Source: an uncultured Collinsella sp.
GTDB lineage: Bacteria; Actinomycetota; Coriobacteriia; Coriobacteriales; Coriobacteriaceae
Direction: 5' to 3'
NCBI GenBank assembly: GCA_902478365.1
Contig: CABSKX010000038.1
Span: 1 to 21,160 of the forward strand
Length of the DNA stretch: 21,160 nucleotides
Shown here: positions 1-7,242 of the stretch, piece by piece
Position numbering within the stretch: the first letter of the stretch is position 1
Layout: each line of letters starts with the position of its first letter
Program-made: the position numbers and the translations under genes
Notes under the pieces: model-generated
What the model saw: only the letters and a program-made list of their open reading frames with translations
What the model was told of the DNA's origin: nothing
Databases searched by the model: none

Positions 1-55
1 ATATAGGAACACAAGGTCAAAGGCGGCACCATGATCCTCCTGGTCGACAAGATCG
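1..55 (+). repeat. 55-bp exact copy of the ABC-F gene leader and start
   Basis: Every base matches 858-912, which is the ABC-F leader, its ribosome binding site and its first eight codons. The ATG is at 31 here and at 888 in the intact gene. After base 55 the two copies diverge at once, and this copy reaches a stop at 61-63 after ten codons, so it is only a gene-start fragment. The match may extend left of the window, which cannot be seen. It could be the scar of an insertion or duplication of the tRNA segment, or an assembly overlap if the window starts at a contig end. Confidence 0.9.
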
Positions 56-59
56 TGCG

Positions 60-88
60 TTGAACGGGTGCCGCGCGCATGGTAGTAT
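60..88 (+). promoter_or_regulatory. Predicted sigma70-type promoter of tRNA-Met
   Basis: A -35 box TTGAAC (60-65) and a -10 box TAGTAT (83-88) are 17 bp apart. Transcription would begin near 95, about 60 bases before the mature tRNA. The -35 box starts five bases after the 55-bp repeat ends. The call rests on box similarity and spacing only. Confidence 0.6.
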
Positions 89-153
89 TTCACATCGTGG
101 TTCAAAGCGTTGGAGGCTGTTCTGCCACCCCAACTGCAAGTGTCACTTTATAA

Positions 154-229
154 GGGCTCTTGGCGCAACGGTTAGCGCAGGGGACTCATAATCCCTGGGT
201 TCTGGGTTCGAATCCCGGAGGGCCCACCA
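154..229 (+). tRNA. tRNA-Met (anticodon CAT)
   Basis: The 76-nt sequence folds as a cloverleaf. The 7-bp acceptor stem pairs GGGCTCT with AGGGCCC, the anticodon loop CTCATAA places CAT at 187-189, and the T-arm carries TTCGAAT. The 3' CCA is encoded (227-229). A CAT anticodon may belong to elongator Met, initiator Met or lysidine-modified Ile2. Initiator-type features, such as an unpaired first base and three GC pairs in the anticodon stem, are not evident, since the first acceptor pair is G-C. Elongator Met or Ile2 is therefore more likely. Confidence 0.93.
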
Positions 230-237
230 GGTTTTTC

Positions 238-275
238 AACAGGTTAGGCAATATGTCTGGCCTGTTTTCTTTTTC
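238..275 (+). terminator. Rho-independent terminator after tRNA-Met
   Basis: A 10-bp stem (238-247 with 257-266, including two G-T pairs) has a 9-nt loop and is followed by a T-rich tail. It starts eight bases after the tRNA CCA and would end the tRNA transcript. Confidence 0.75.
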
Positions 276-350
276 ATGGCAGTAGTTTTCACTTGCGAAT
301 AGCCTGCTTGCTCACTTCCGGGCGCCCTCGGTCGGCCGCCTGCGATGCCG

Positions 351-514
351 CCGCCACGAAACCGGCCCATCTACTACGTTTAACCCCGACCCCTCGACCA
401 TACCACGTATTTCGCGAAAACCGCAGGCTGTCTACCTGCGGTTTTATTTTTGCCCGAGACGCCATGGTCGGGGGATGCCGGCCAAACGTAGTAGATGGGC
501 CGGTTTCGTGGCGG
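351..514. repeat. Long inverted repeat, 31-bp perfect arms (REP/MITE-like)
   Basis: Bases 351-381 are the exact reverse complement of 484-514. The inner flanks are partly complementary (both carry ATGGTCG or its complement), and an 11-bp perfect hairpin sits in the centre. The whole could form a cruciform or one long RNA hairpin of about 164 nt. The core of the right arm reads AAACGTAGTAGATGGGCC. It encodes no transposase. It resembles short intergenic palindromic repeats that are dispersed in many genomes, but only one copy is in this window. Confidence 0.85.
417..451. terminator. Bidirectional-type terminator hairpin inside the inverted repeat
   Basis: An 11-bp perfect stem (417-427 with 435-445) has a 7-nt loop, is preceded by an A-run and followed by ATTTTT. 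The layout suits termination on either strand. It lies at the centre of the larger inverted repeat, so it may belong to that element rather than to a neighbouring gene. Confidence 0.65.
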
Positions 515-547
515 GAGGCCCCGGGGGCGGCCGGGGTGGAGCCTGAT

Positions 548-594
548 GGGAGGGCGGCGGCAGCGCCGCCCTCCCGCGGGGCGCGCCCCGCGGG
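548..594. repeat. Two adjacent GC-rich palindromes
   Basis: The first is an 11-bp perfect inverted repeat (548-558 with 565-575, 6-nt loop). The second is a 22-bp perfect palindrome at 573-594 that overlaps it by three bases, so the two structures compete. There is no T-run, and the function is unknown. Confidence 0.7.
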
Positions 595-698
595 CTTAGC
601 CGGGCATCGAGGGGCCCAGACGCCCCGGGCACGTCCGCATCGGCCCCGCGGGCGCGGGACTCCGGCGCCCCCCCCTGAAAGTTTTTCCGAAATTGTCC

Positions 699-727
699 TT
701 GCATCGGCGGGGGCGTTCCCGTATAGT
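699..727 (+). promoter_or_regulatory. Predicted sigma70-type promoter of tRNA-Ala
   Basis: A -35 box TTGCAT (699-704) and a -10 box TATAGT (722-727) are separated by 17 bp. The expected start near 734 is only about six bases before the mature tRNA. Confidence 0.75.
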
Positions 728-739
728 ACTTCTTCGCAC

Positions 740-812
740 GGGGGCGTAGCTCAGTTGGGAGAGCGCTTGACTGGCAGTCAAGAGGTCAGGGGTTCGATCC
801 CCCTCGTCTCCA
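740..812 (+). tRNA. tRNA-Ala (anticodon GGC)
   Basis: The 73-nt cloverleaf has acceptor arms GGGGGCG and CGTCTCC. The third pair is the G3-U70 wobble that identifies alanine tRNAs. The anticodon loop CTGGCAG gives GGC (773-775), and the T-loop is TTCGATC. The discriminator A (812) is followed by CCC, so CCA is not encoded and must be added by nucleotidyltransferase, unlike the other two tRNAs in the window. Confidence 0.95.
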
Positions 813-828
813 CCCGAGCATTGAATGA

Positions 829-856
829 GGCTCCAACGCAAGTTGGGGCCTTTTTT
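829..856 (+). terminator. Rho-independent terminator after tRNA-Ala
   Basis: A 9-bp stem (829-837 with 842-850, one T-G pair) has a 4-nt loop and is followed by six T. It ends 31 bases before the ABC-F start codon. No good promoter was seen between it and that gene, so some read-through may feed the ABC-F gene. Confidence 0.85.
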
Positions 857-857
857 C

Positions 858-912
858 ATATAGGAACACAAGGTCAAAGGCGGCACCATGATCCTCCTGG
901 TCGACAAGATCG
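858..912 (+). repeat. Second copy of the 55-bp direct repeat
   Basis: This copy is identical to 1-55. It continues into the full-length ABC-F gene and is therefore the functional copy. It lies directly after the T-run of the tRNA-Ala terminator. The base to the left of this copy is C at 857. Confidence 0.9.
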
Positions 913-2921
913 AAAAAAGCTTCGGCGCGCGCGTCCTCTTTAGCGGCGCGTCCTTCCAGATCAACCCCGGCGAGCGCTTTGCGCTTGTAGGACCCAACGG
1001 CGCCGGCAAAACCACCATGCTCAAGATCATCATGGGTATCGACAGCCCGGACGCCGGCCAGGTCCAATACGCCAAGGACTGCCAGGTGGGCTACCTAGAG
1101 CAGGAAACCAACCTGGAGCAAAAGGACACCACCATCCTCGCCGAGGTCATGGCCGCCGCCAAGGAAATTCGCCGCATGGGCGAGCGCGCCAACGAACTTC
1201 AGGCCCAGATCACCGAGCTCTCAGAACAGGGCAAGGACGTCAACGCGCTCCTTAACGAGTACGGCCAGGTCCAGGACCGCTTTGAGCACCTGGGCGGCTA
1301 CGAGCTCGAGAGCAACGCCCGCAAAATCCTGTCCGGCCTGGGCTTTAAGGTCACCGACTTTGAGCGCCCGTGCTCCGAGTTCTCGGGCGGCTGGCAGATG
1401 CGCATCGCGCTTGCCAAGCTCTTCCTGCGCCACCCCGACCTGCTGCTTCTGGACGAGCCTACTAACCACCTGGACCTCGAAAGCGTCCAGTGGCTGCGCG
1501 GCTTTATCGCCAACTACGACGGCGCCGTCCTCATCGTCAGTCACGACCGTGCCTTCATGGACGCCTGCGTCGACCACGTCGCCGCTCTCGAAAACCGTCG
1601 CGTGACCACCTACACCGGCAACTACAGCAGCTACCTCAAGCAGCGCGAGGACAACCTGGAACAGATGCGCGCCAAGCGAGCCGCCCAGGAGCGCGACATC
1701 GCCCACATGCAGGTCTTCGTTGACAAATTCCGCTATAAGCCCACCAAGGCCGCCCAGGCGCAGGAGCGCATCCGTAAGATCGAGCAGATTAAAAAGGAAC
1801 TTGTCATCCTGCCCGAGGGCCACAAGCACATCGACTTTAAGTTCCCTGACCCGCCGCGCTCCGGCGACATGGTCGTCGGCCTGGAGGGCGTGTCCAAGTC
1901 CTACGGCAACAAGCACATCTACAGCGACATCGACCTCAAGCTCTACCGCGGCGAGCACGTGGCACTCGTCGGCCCCAACGGCGCCGGCAAGTCCACGCTC
2001 ATGAAGATTCTCGCCGGCCTGGAGCCGCCCACTACCGGCACGCGCGACCTGGGCACCAACGTGGGTGTGGCCTATTACGCCCAGCACGCGCTCGAGGGCA
2101 TGACCGAGTCCAATACCGTCCTGCAAGAGATCGACACCGTCACGCCCAAGTGGACCGTGCCGCAGCAGCGCAGCCTGCTGGGCGCCTTCCTGTTTAGCGA
2201 CAACGATTCCATCGAGAAGCAGGTTCGCGTCCTCTCCGGTGGCGAAAAGGCGCGCCTGGCCCTGGCCAAGATGCTCGTGGCCCCCGAGGCGCTCCTGTGC
2301 CTGGACGAGCCCACCAACCACCTGGACATCGACTCGGTAGACATGCTCGAGAACGCCCTGCAAAACTTCCCCGGCACCATCGTGCTGATCAGCCACGACG
2401 AGCACCTGGTACGCGCCGTTGCCAACCGCGTCATAGACATCCGCGATGGCAAGGTCACGGTCTACGACGGCGACTACGACTACTACCTCTACAAGCGCGA
2501 GGACCTCGCAGCCCGCGCCGCCGCCGAGGCGGCAGGGGAGAGTGCACCGGCCACGGCCAAGTCCACCAAAGCCTGCGCCGCCCAGGCCGACACCCCCGCA
2601 GCTGCCCCCAAGCCTGCCGAGGGCAAAAAGACCAAGGAGCAAAAGCGCGCTGAGGCCCAAGCCCGCGCAGCGCTCAATAAAAAGCTCAAAGGCGTGCGCA
2701 ACCAGCTTAAGAAGATCGAGACGGAGCTCGACAAAAAGCGTGCCCGCTATGACGAGCTTATGGAATTGATGGCAAGCGAAGAGCTTTATGCCGATCAGGA
2801 TAAGTTCAACGCCGCGCTGGGGGAATATAACGGCCTTAAGCAAGAGCTACCCAAGCTCGAGGATGAATGGCTGGAGCTTTCCACCCAGATCGAAGAGGAG
2901 ACCGCGCGTGAACTCTCGTAA
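888..2921 (+). CDS. ABC-F family ATPase (Uup/YdiF-like), ribosome-associated
   Basis: ABC-F proteins are soluble twin-ATPase proteins that bind the ribosomal E site and relieve stalled or stressed translation; they are not transporters. This 677-residue protein has two complete ATPase domains: Walker A GPNGAGKT (35-42), signature SEFSGGW (163-169), Walker B LLLLDEP (185-191), then GPNGAGKS (362-369), LSGGEK (449-454) and LCLDEP (470-475). The charged inter-domain linker (about 245-305, including FRYKPTKAAQAQERI) is the ABC-F hallmark. An Ala/Pro-rich spacer (about 540-590) leads to a C-terminal coiled coil (about 590-677), as in Uup and YdiF and unlike EttA. There are no membrane segments. 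Start ATG 888 follows an AAAGG site, and no longer in-frame start is convincing. Its 5' end is duplicated at 1-55. An antibiotic-resistance role cannot be excluded, but the length and tail favour the housekeeping type. Confidence 0.93.
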   Translation: MILLVDKIEKSFGARVLFSGASFQINPGERFALVGPNGAGKTTMLKIIMGIDSPDAGQVQYAKDCQVGYLEQETNLEQKDTTILAEVMAAAKEIRRMGERANELQAQITELSEQGKDVNALLNEYGQVQDRFEHLGGYELESNARKILSGLGFKVTDFERPCSEFSGGWQMRIALAKLFLRHPDLLLLDEPTNHLDLESVQWLRGFIANYDGAVLIVSHDRAFMDACVDHVAALENRRVTTYTGNYSSYLKQREDNLEQMRAKRAAQERDIAHMQVFVDKFRYKPTKAAQAQERIRKIEQIKKELVILPEGHKHIDFKFPDPPRSGDMVVGLEGVSKSYGNKHIYSDIDLKLYRGEHVALVGPNGAGKSTLMKILAGLEPPTTGTRDLGTNVGVAYYAQHALEGMTESNTVLQEIDTVTPKWTVPQQRSLLGAFLFSDNDSIEKQVRVLSGGEKARLALAKMLVAPEALLCLDEPTNHLDIDSVDMLENALQNFPGTIVLISHDEHLVRAVANRVIDIRDGKVTVYDGDYDYYLYKREDLAARAAAEAAGESAPATAKSTKACAAQADTPAAAPKPAEGKKTKEQKRAEAQARAALNKKLKGVRNQLKKIETELDKKRARYDELMELMASEELYADQDKFNAALGEYNGLKQELPKLEDEWLELSTQIEEETARELS

Positions 2922-3204
2922 GGCCGCTGCCGTGGCGATGAGCATCATCGCCATTGCCTGTCGCATCTGCGGCATCTTTATGAGCGCGATGACCGTGCTG
3001 CTGTGCTTTAGCGGCCTCACCGCCAAGTTGCAGATTGTGGGCTTTGTCGTCGAGCTTTCGCGCGCACTGCCGAGCGCCATCGCCGGCTACGGCGTCATCA
3101 CTTCTCCCTTTGGCGGCGTGTTCCGCCTGGATTACGCCATCGTGGCCGTGATTCTATTTGTGGCCGATTACCTGCTCACGCGCGCCTCGCGCCGCGTCCG
3201 CTAG
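2908..3204 (+). CDS. Small integral membrane protein, function unknown
   Basis: A 98-residue protein is predicted. The GTG start at 2908 overlaps the ABC-F stop by 14 bases and is preceded by GAGGAG at seven bases, which supports translational coupling. A longer frame upstream lies wholly inside the ABC-F gene and has no such site. The sequence begins with a short basic segment, then a hydrophobic stretch (about residues 8-33), a moderately hydrophobic middle and a second clear membrane helix (about 73-90) ending in an Arg-rich tail (RASRRVR). Two to three membrane passes are likely. No family was recognised. It is sandwiched between the ABC-F gene and a membrane protease. Confidence 0.75.
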   Translation: MNSRKAAAVAMSIIAIACRICGIFMSAMTVLLCFSGLTAKLQIVGFVVELSRALPSAIAGYGVITSPFGGVFRLDYAIVAVILFVADYLLTRASRRVR

Positions 3205-3213
3205 GGGATCGTT

Positions 3214-3897
3214 ATGTCCAGCAGCTACTTCATGAACCTGCTCGCCAGCGCGGTCGCCGTCATCTTGGGCATCGTGATCCACGAGAGCGCGCACGCCGCC
3301 GCGGCCTGGGCACTCGGCGATATGACGGCCCGTTCGCGCGGACGCGTCTCGCTCAACCCGCTCAACCATGTCGACCCGTTTGGCACCATCCTCCTGCCGC
3401 TGCTGATGCTCGCCGCCGGAGGCCCGGTGTTCGCCTTCGCCAAGCCCGTTCCCGTCTACCTCAACAACCTCAAGCACCCCAAGCGCGACGAGGTCCTGGT
3501 GAGCGTGGCCGGCCCCGCATCGAACATCGCGCTCGCCTGTCTTGCCGCCGCCCTCATTCGCCTGACCTATGGCAGCCTCTACACCAGCATGTCATTTGCC
3601 CTGGCGTCACAGATCATGAACTTCGGCGCCACCTTTATCGTGGTCAACTTATCGCTCGCGTTCTTTAACCTCATCCCGATCCCACCGCTCGACGGCTCGT
3701 CGATCATCGTGCCCTTCCTCAAGGGCAAGGCGCTCGCCAACTACTACCGCCTGCAGCAATACGCTATGCCCATCCTCATCCTGGTTTTGTATCTGCTGCC
3801 CATGTGGACCGGCATCGACGTGATCGGCCGCTATTTCGACGTTACCGTGTATCCGCTTGCTGAGCAGCTGCTCAACTTCGCAATCGCCGGCATCTAA
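3214..3897 (+). CDS. Site-2-type membrane metalloprotease (peptidase M50)
   Basis: This family cleaves substrates within the membrane, using zinc held by HExxH and a distant Asp. The 227-residue protein shows HESAH (23-27) in its first membrane helix, a conserved AGP segment (99-101) and the second-metal motif NLIPIPPLDG (152-161) with Asp160. Four to six hydrophobic helices fit the compact M50B type without a PDZ domain. It starts nine bases after the previous gene. The substrate cannot be inferred from the context. It could be a housekeeping YwhC-like member with no known signalling role. Confidence 0.9.
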   Translation: MSSSYFMNLLASAVAVILGIVIHESAHAAAAWALGDMTARSRGRVSLNPLNHVDPFGTILLPLLMLAAGGPVFAFAKPVPVYLNNLKHPKRDEVLVSVAGPASNIALACLAAALIRLTYGSLYTSMSFALASQIMNFGATFIVVNLSLAFFNLIPIPPLDGSSIIVPFLKGKALANYYRLQQYAMPILILVLYLLPMWTGIDVIGRYFDVTVYPLAEQLLNFAIAGI

Positions 3898-3981
3898 GGT
3901 AAACTTACAGGTCGACCGTGCAAAACGGTCGCAACATGCACCCAAACCGCGCCGCGAAGGCGCCGTCAAAGGAGGTCGAAG

Positions 3982-4794
3982 ATGTCGTATCGCGTGTCGA
4001 CGCAGGTCTACAGCGGACCGTTCGACCTGCTGCTGCAGCTGGTAACCCGCCAAAAAGTTGATATCGGCGCCATCTCCATCAGCGAGGTAGCCGAGCAATA
4101 CCTTGCCGAAGCCGAGCGCATCGAAGCACTGGACCTGGACGTGGCGAGCGATTTTTTGCTGGTCGCGGCAACCCTTTTGGACATCAAGGCTGCCTCTCTG
4201 GTGCCGCAGGAGGCCCCACGCAAAGCCGATGACGACGATGACGAGTTCGACGAAGACCTCGAGGAACTCAGCACGCTCGACGGCGACGCCCTGCGCGAGG
4301 TCCTGATCCAGCGCCTGATCGCCTATAAGCAGTTTAAGGGCGCGGCGGCCGCTCTCGGTGCGCGCATGCAGGCCGAGAGCCGTATGCATCCGCGCGTGGC
4401 CGGCCCAGACCCCGAGTTCCTAGGCCTTATGCCCGACTACCTTGCCGGCATCACGCTGCGCGGTCTCGCCGTCATCTGTGCCGACCTGGACGGCAAGCGC
4501 CAGACTTTCCTGCTGGAGGCCGAGCACGTGGCGCCGCATCGCGTGCCGCTCGACCTGACCGTGGCCTCAGTCGACCGCTTTACCATGGCGCACCAAACCT
4601 GCACCTTCCGCGAGCTACTGGACGGCGATGCCACCACCGAGCAGCTCGTTGTCACTTTCCTAGCCATGTTGGAGCTCGCCAAGCGCGGCTCGCTCACATT
4701 GAGCCAGGACGAGATCTTTGGAACCATTCAGATCAACCGCGTCGAGGGCGCCGAGGCCTATGTGCCCGGCGAGGGCCCCGAGCTCACCGAATAG
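3982..4794 (+). CDS. scpA: Segregation and condensation protein A
   Basis: ScpA is the kleisin that bridges the two SMC heads and, with ScpB, forms the bacterial condensin that compacts and segregates chromosomes. The 270-residue protein has the family N-terminus (YSGPFDLLLQLV, residues about 10-21), the following VDIGAISISEVAEQYL segment, an acidic linker (about 78-95, DDDDDEFDEDLEE) and a C-terminal winged-helix region ending with DEIFGTIQINR. A strong AAAGGAGG site precedes the ATG. The 84-bp gap upstream is the largest in the core and holds a small hairpin at 3913-3931. scpB follows 11 bases later, the usual arrangement. Confidence 0.96.
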   Translation: MSYRVSTQVYSGPFDLLLQLVTRQKVDIGAISISEVAEQYLAEAERIEALDLDVASDFLLVAATLLDIKAASLVPQEAPRKADDDDDEFDEDLEELSTLDGDALREVLIQRLIAYKQFKGAAAALGARMQAESRMHPRVAGPDPEFLGLMPDYLAGITLRGLAVICADLDGKRQTFLLEAEHVAPHRVPLDLTVASVDRFTMAHQTCTFRELLDGDATTEQLVVTFLAMLELAKRGSLTLSQDEIFGTIQINRVEGAEAYVPGEGPELTE

Positions 4795-4805
4795 GAGCGG
4801 CAACC

Positions 4806-5534
4806 ATGTCAAGCTTTTCTACGCTAGAGGCAAACAGCCTCAAAGGAGCCCTCGAGGCGCTGCTGCTGGTGTCGAGCGACCCCGTCAGCGCGCCCGCGCT
4901 GGCAGGTGCGCTGGATATCGCCCCGGGCGAGTGCGCGTCGCTTTTGGCCGAGCTCAAAGTTGAGTACGAGGAGGCCAATCGCGGCTTTCAGCTGCGCGAG
5001 GTCGCCGGCGGCTGGCGCCTGTTCACGCACCCCGCCTACCACGATGTGGTCGAGGCCTACGTGTTGAGCTGGGACACGCAAAAGCTGTCGCAGGCGGCGC
5101 TCGAAACCCTGGCCGTCATCGCATACCACCAGCCCGTGACGCGCGAGGTGGTCAAGGGCATCCGCGGCGTTAATTCCGACGGCGTCATCGCGTCACTCGT
5201 AGACAAAGGTCTGGTGCGCGAGCTCGGCCGCGACCCCCAGCGCGGTCAAGCCATCATCTACGGCACGACCAACGCCTTCTTGGAAAAGTTCGGCCTGCGC
5301 TCCACCCGCGACCTGCCCGACCTGGAGCAGTTTGCCCCAGACGAGCAGTCGCGCCAGTTTATCCGCGAGCGTCTGAGCGGCCGCAGTATTCAGTCCACGC
5401 TCGAGGAGCAGGCAGAGGACTTGGACGAAGAGCGCGAACTGCTCGATACCGATGTTGTAGATGTTGAGGCAGTCGAGAACTTGGAGACCCTGGTCGTCGA
5501 TGAGTCCTCGGAGGATTTGCATGACGAGGACTAA
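4806..5534 (+). CDS. scpB: Segregation and condensation protein B
   Basis: ScpB dimers bind the ScpA linker and modulate SMC ATPase activity. The 242-residue protein contains tandem winged-helix domains. The central stretch QAALETLAVIAYHQPVTR (about 97-114) followed by IRGVNSDGVIASLVDKGLV is the strongest family signature, with FGLRSTRDLPDL near 162-173. The C-terminal 50 residues or so are very acidic and look disordered. The end of the gene overlaps or abuts the next gene, whose start is ambiguous. Confidence 0.96.
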   Translation: MSSFSTLEANSLKGALEALLLVSSDPVSAPALAGALDIAPGECASLLAELKVEYEEANRGFQLREVAGGWRLFTHPAYHDVVEAYVLSWDTQKLSQAALETLAVIAYHQPVTREVVKGIRGVNSDGVIASLVDKGLVRELGRDPQRGQAIIYGTTNAFLEKFGLRSTRDLPDLEQFAPDEQSRQFIRERLSGRSIQSTLEEQAEDLDEERELLDTDVVDVEAVENLETLVVDESSEDLHDED

Positions 5535-5556
5535 CGAAGTAGGGGAGACGCGCGCC

Positions 5557-6486
5557 ATGGGCAACGCAGTACCCGCCACCGTCGCCCAGCCCGTCTATCC
5601 GCACACCATGCGCCTGCAGCGCTTTTTGGCGCGCGCGGGCGTGGCGAGCCGCCGCGGGTCGGAGGACCTGATGACCGCCGGACGCGTGACCGTCAACGGC
5701 CAGGTCGCAACCGAGCTGGGTACCAAGGTCGATGTCGACCACGATCACATCGAGGTCGACGGTATGCCCGTCAAGCTCGACCAGGGCGCCGTGTACCTGA
5801 TGCTCTACAAGCCGACCGGCTACCTCACCACCATGAGTGATCCTCAGGAGCGCCCTTGTGTGGCCGACCTGGTCCCGCGCGACCGCTTTCCGGGACTCTT
5901 CCCGGTGGGTCGCCTGGACCGCGACACCACGGGCCTCTTGCTCTTCACCACCGACGGCGACCTGTCGCAGGATCTGCTGCACCCCAGCAAACACGTCTAC
6001 AAGACCTACCAGGCGCTTGTGGACGGGACGCTAACCGATCGCGACCTCACACCGCTGCGTTGCGGCATCGAGCTCGACGACGGCCTGTGCCAGCCGGCAA
6101 TCTGCCGCGTCATCACCGCGCGCGAGGCTGAAGCCGTGGCCCCGCAGGGTGTGAAACCCGGTACCACCGCCGTGGAGGTCATCATCCGCGAGGGACGCAA
6201 GAACCAGGTCAAGCGCATGCTGAGCAAGATCCACCATCCGGTGATCCGCCTACACCGCTGTAACTTTGCCGGCCTTGAGCTCAAGGACGTGGCCAAGGGC
6301 TCGTGGCGCGAGCTCACCGACCGCGAGGTGCAGATCCTCAAAAGCGGTGGCATCCCGCCCAAGCAGACGAGCGCCAAGCGCAACGGCGGCAAGCCCCAAG
6401 ACACGCCCGCCAGCCGCACGCGTCACCACGGCAGCCACGGCTCCGCACCCAAGCGCAACACCTACCGCGAGCGCTACACGGGCTAG
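5557..6486 (+). CDS. rluB: Ribosomal large-subunit pseudouridine synthase, RluB type
   Basis: This protein converts a uridine of 23S rRNA to pseudouridine. The start chosen at 5557 gives 309 residues. An S4 RNA-binding domain begins MRLQRFLARAGVASRRG (about 18-34), followed by the catalytic domain with GRLDRDTTGLLLFT, whose Asp is the nucleophile, and then EGRKNQVKRML. The last 50 residues are a basic, Gly/His/Lys-rich tail that probably binds rRNA. An in-frame ATG at 5521, inside the scpB end and after GGAGG, is an alternative start. The site GGGGAG nine bases before 5557 and the better fit to family length favour 5557. Linkage to scpAB is common in Gram-positives. RluE/RluF-type specificity is less likely. 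Confidence 0.92.
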   Translation: MGNAVPATVAQPVYPHTMRLQRFLARAGVASRRGSEDLMTAGRVTVNGQVATELGTKVDVDHDHIEVDGMPVKLDQGAVYLMLYKPTGYLTTMSDPQERPCVADLVPRDRFPGLFPVGRLDRDTTGLLLFTTDGDLSQDLLHPSKHVYKTYQALVDGTLTDRDLTPLRCGIELDDGLCQPAICRVITAREAEAVAPQGVKPGTTAVEVIIREGRKNQVKRMLSKIHHPVIRLHRCNFAGLELKDVAKGSWRELTDREVQILKSGGIPPKQTSAKRNGGKPQDTPASRTRHHGSHGSAPKRNTYRERYTG

Positions 6487-6552
6487 GCAACCCGCCGCGC
6501 CCCAACGTCCGCGAACCATACCAGCACGTCACCCATCGAAAGGAAGCATTGC

Positions 6553-7239
6553 ATGATCGTCGCCATCGACGGCCCCGCCGGTTCCGGCAAGTCCACCATC
6601 GCCAAGGAGATCGCCCGCCAGCTGGGCTTTAACAAGCTCGACACGGGCGCCATGTATCGCGCCGTCACCTTCGCCGCGCTCGACCGTGGCATCGATTTGG
6701 ACGACGAGGCGGCAATCGACGCCCTCGCCGAGCAAATCGAGATCCGCTTTACCAACGGCACCGGCGAGGACACGCGCCTGACCATTGACGGCCAGGACGC
6801 TTCGGCCGCCATCCGCACCCCGCAGGTCGACGCCAACGTGTCCAAGGTCTCGGCCTATCCGGGCGTGCGCACCGCCATGCTCATCCACCAGCGCCGCGCA
6901 GCAGAGGACCGCGATATCGTGGCCGAGGGTCGCGACATCGGAACCGTCGTGTTCCCTAACGCGCAGGTCAAGGTCTTCCTGACCGCCGACCCGCGCGAGC
7001 GCGCCCGCCGCCGCGTGCTTCAGCGTCACCAAAACGATGCCCAGCCGCTCACGTCCGAGCAGCTCGAAGCCGAGGTCGATGAGACCCTCGACTCCCTCAA
7101 GCAGCGCGACAAGCTCGACAGCAGCCGCGAGGTCGCCCCGCTCGTGCCCGCCGAGGATGCCGTACACGTCGACTCCACCGCCCACACCATCGACGAGGTC
7201 GTCTCGATAATCGAGGACCTCATCAACCAAAGGAGGTAG
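6553..7239 (+). CDS. cmk: Cytidylate kinase
   Basis: The enzyme phosphorylates CMP and dCMP with ATP in pyrimidine salvage and nucleotide recycling. The 228-residue protein has a P-loop GPAGSGKST (7-15), the substrate segment KLDTGAMYRAVT (about 33-44), the NMP-binding insert with IRTPQVDANVSKVSAYPGVR, and EGRDIGTVVFPNA. Its length is normal for the family. The ATG follows AAAGGA by a suitable distance. The preceding 66 bases contain no clear terminator or promoter. Confidence 0.97.
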   Translation: MIVAIDGPAGSGKSTIAKEIARQLGFNKLDTGAMYRAVTFAALDRGIDLDDEAAIDALAEQIEIRFTNGTGEDTRLTIDGQDASAAIRTPQVDANVSKVSAYPGVRTAMLIHQRRAAEDRDIVAEGRDIGTVVFPNAQVKVFLTADPRERARRRVLQRHQNDAQPLTSEQLEAEVDETLDSLKQRDKLDSSREVAPLVPAEDAVHVDSTAHTIDEVVSIIEDLINQRR

Positions 7240-7242
7240 CCC

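Larger units (their letters stand above)
276..698. other. Intergenic stretch with palindromic DNA, no convincing gene
   Basis: No reading frame here looks coding. The open frames on both strands are Pro/Arg/Ala-rich by-products of high GC, and two of them share a short peptide only because of the inverted repeat described below. The stretch holds a long palindromic element (351-514), a central hairpin (417-451) and two GC-rich palindromes (548-594). No feature was seen in 276-350 or 595-698. Confidence 0.6.

Noticed and set aside
31..63. Ten-codon reading frame with a good ribosome site
   Set aside because: It is only the duplicated ABC-F start running into a chance stop; nothing suggests a leader peptide.
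293..943. Long open frame across both tRNA-region hairpins and tRNA-Ala
   Set aside because: It runs through a tRNA, a terminator and the ABC-F start, with Pro/Arg/Ala-rich composition typical of non-coding high-GC DNA.
1221..2843. 540-codon minus-strand open frame opposite the ABC-F gene
   Set aside because: It is antisense to an unmistakable ABC-F gene; long antisense frames are expected at this GC content. The same applies to 6529-8022, 10449-11894 and 13225-15099.
3913..3931. 6-bp hairpin between the M50 protease gene and scpA as a terminator
   Set aside because: It lacks a T-run and is short; it is left as a minor structure.
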